From contig JAMFST010001459.1 in NCBI GenBank assembly GCA_026225435.1, positions 1-5,475 of the forward strand: a stretch of DNA of 5,475 bases, written 5' to 3'. The translations under genes and the position numbers were made by a program. The DNA comes from Labilithrix luteola (GTDB lineage Bacteria > Myxococcota_A > Polyangia > Polyangiales > Polyangiaceae). Shown piece by piece: positions 5,046 through 5,475 of the stretch (its first letter is position 1; every line of letters begins with the position of its first letter). The notes under the pieces were generated by a model. The model had not been told where the DNA came from and did no database searches. It saw nothing but the letters and a program-made list of their open reading frames with translations.

Positions 5046-5475
5046 GTGCAGATCGGTGACGTCCTCGGCGGCAAGTACCGCATCGACCGCCTCATCGGCG
5101 ACGGTGGGATGGGGACCGTGTACGAGGCCGAGCACGTGCTCCTCGGCGTTCGCGTCGCGGTCAAGGTGCTCCACTCGGACCTCGCGCGTCGCCCCGGCCT
5201 CGGAGAGCGCTTTCTCCAGGAGGCCCGCGTCGCGGCGCAGATCCGCAGCCCCTACGTGGTGCAGGTCACCGACGTCGACAAGACGCCCGACGGCACGGCC
5301 TACCTGGTGATGGAGCTGCTCAACGGCGAGCCGCTCGCCTCGCTGCTCGAGCGCGATCACACCGTCCCGCTTCCGACGGCCTGCGAGCTGACCCTGCAGA
5401 TGCTCCACGCGCTCGAGGCGGCCCACGCGCTCGGCGTCATCCACCGCGACCTCAAGCCGGAGAACGTGTTCCTCA
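5046..5475 (+). CDS. Ser/Thr protein kinase, N-terminal part (partial, 3' end outside window)
   Basis: The frame is open from GTG 5046 to the window end, 143 complete codons. It is the N-lobe and start of the C-lobe of a Hanks-type (PknB-like) kinase, which phosphorylates Ser or Thr of protein targets using ATP. After a short lead (QIGDVLGGKYRIDRLI) come the glycine-rich loop GDGGMGTVYEAEH (residues 18-30), the ATP-anchoring lysine Lys40 in VAVKVLH, the helix-C glutamate Glu59 in FLQEAR, the hinge YLVMELLNGEPL (86-97), and the catalytic loop HRDLKPEN (133-140) with Asp135, Lys137 and Asn140 all present. The kinase domain therefore starts almost at the N-terminus. No key residue is missing so far, so it should be active, but the DFG and activation segment lie beyond the window. 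Myxobacterial kinases of this type often continue into a Pro-rich linker, a membrane helix and a sensory domain. It has its own ribosome binding site, hidden in a possible hairpin, and starts 61 bases after the preceding stop. Confidence 0.95.
   Translation, partial: MQIGDVLGGKYRIDRLIGDGGMGTVYEAEHVLLGVRVAVKVLHSDLARRPGLGERFLQEARVAAQIRSPYVVQVTDVDKTPDGTAYLVMELLNGEPLASLLERDHTVPLPTACELTLQMLHALEAAHALGVIHRDLKPENVFL

Overview
The window is GC-rich (about 70% by eye) and its codons almost always end in G or C. Hanks-type Ser/Thr kinase coding sequence at both ends, relaxed-lipobox lipoproteins, a PEGA-type tail, and an exported TPR-like protein with a C-terminal membrane anchor all suggest a myxobacterium (Myxococcota), probably of the Sorangium/Polyangium group. 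That assignment rests on gene style; no taxonomic marker is present.

Layout, left to right. (1) Positions 1-335 hold the C-terminal end of a protein with a proline-rich linker and a PEGA-like domain, most likely a Ser/Thr kinase; the linker contains a run of 15 C. (2) Positions 396-1805 and 1802-2296 form a two-gene operon with an ATGA overlap. It encodes a periplasmic substrate-binding protein of the branched-chain amino acid/amide type and a small cysteine-rich lipoprotein. No transporter permease or ATPase is present. (3) Positions 3245-2319 (minus strand) encode an exported protein with TPR-like helices, a beta-rich region, a proline-rich linker and a C-terminal membrane segment. It converges on the operon with a 22-base gap. 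(4) Divergent from it, positions 3292-3759 encode a dCMP deaminase-type zinc enzyme. (5) Positions 3845-4984 encode a four-helix membrane protein made of two tandem copies of a [two helices + PH-like domain] module. (6) Positions 5046-5475 hold the N-terminal half of a Ser/Thr protein kinase catalytic domain, cut by the window end.

The genes do not form one obvious pathway. The dCMP deaminase is nucleotide housekeeping. The remainder is envelope and signalling material: two kinases, a ligand-binding lipoprotein with a small partner, an anchored periplasmic TPR-like protein and a PH-like membrane protein. The most useful secondary signals are regulatory. Two genes have a -10-like hexamer exactly 6 nt before a GTG, which suggests leaderless mRNAs. 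A near-perfect hairpin covers the Shine-Dalgarno sequence of the right-hand kinase, and a perfect inverted repeat abuts the -10 of the substrate-binding protein gene. I saw no tRNA, rRNA, CRISPR array, insertion sequence or phage gene, and no convincing intrinsic terminator. Nothing here clearly amounts to a new system.
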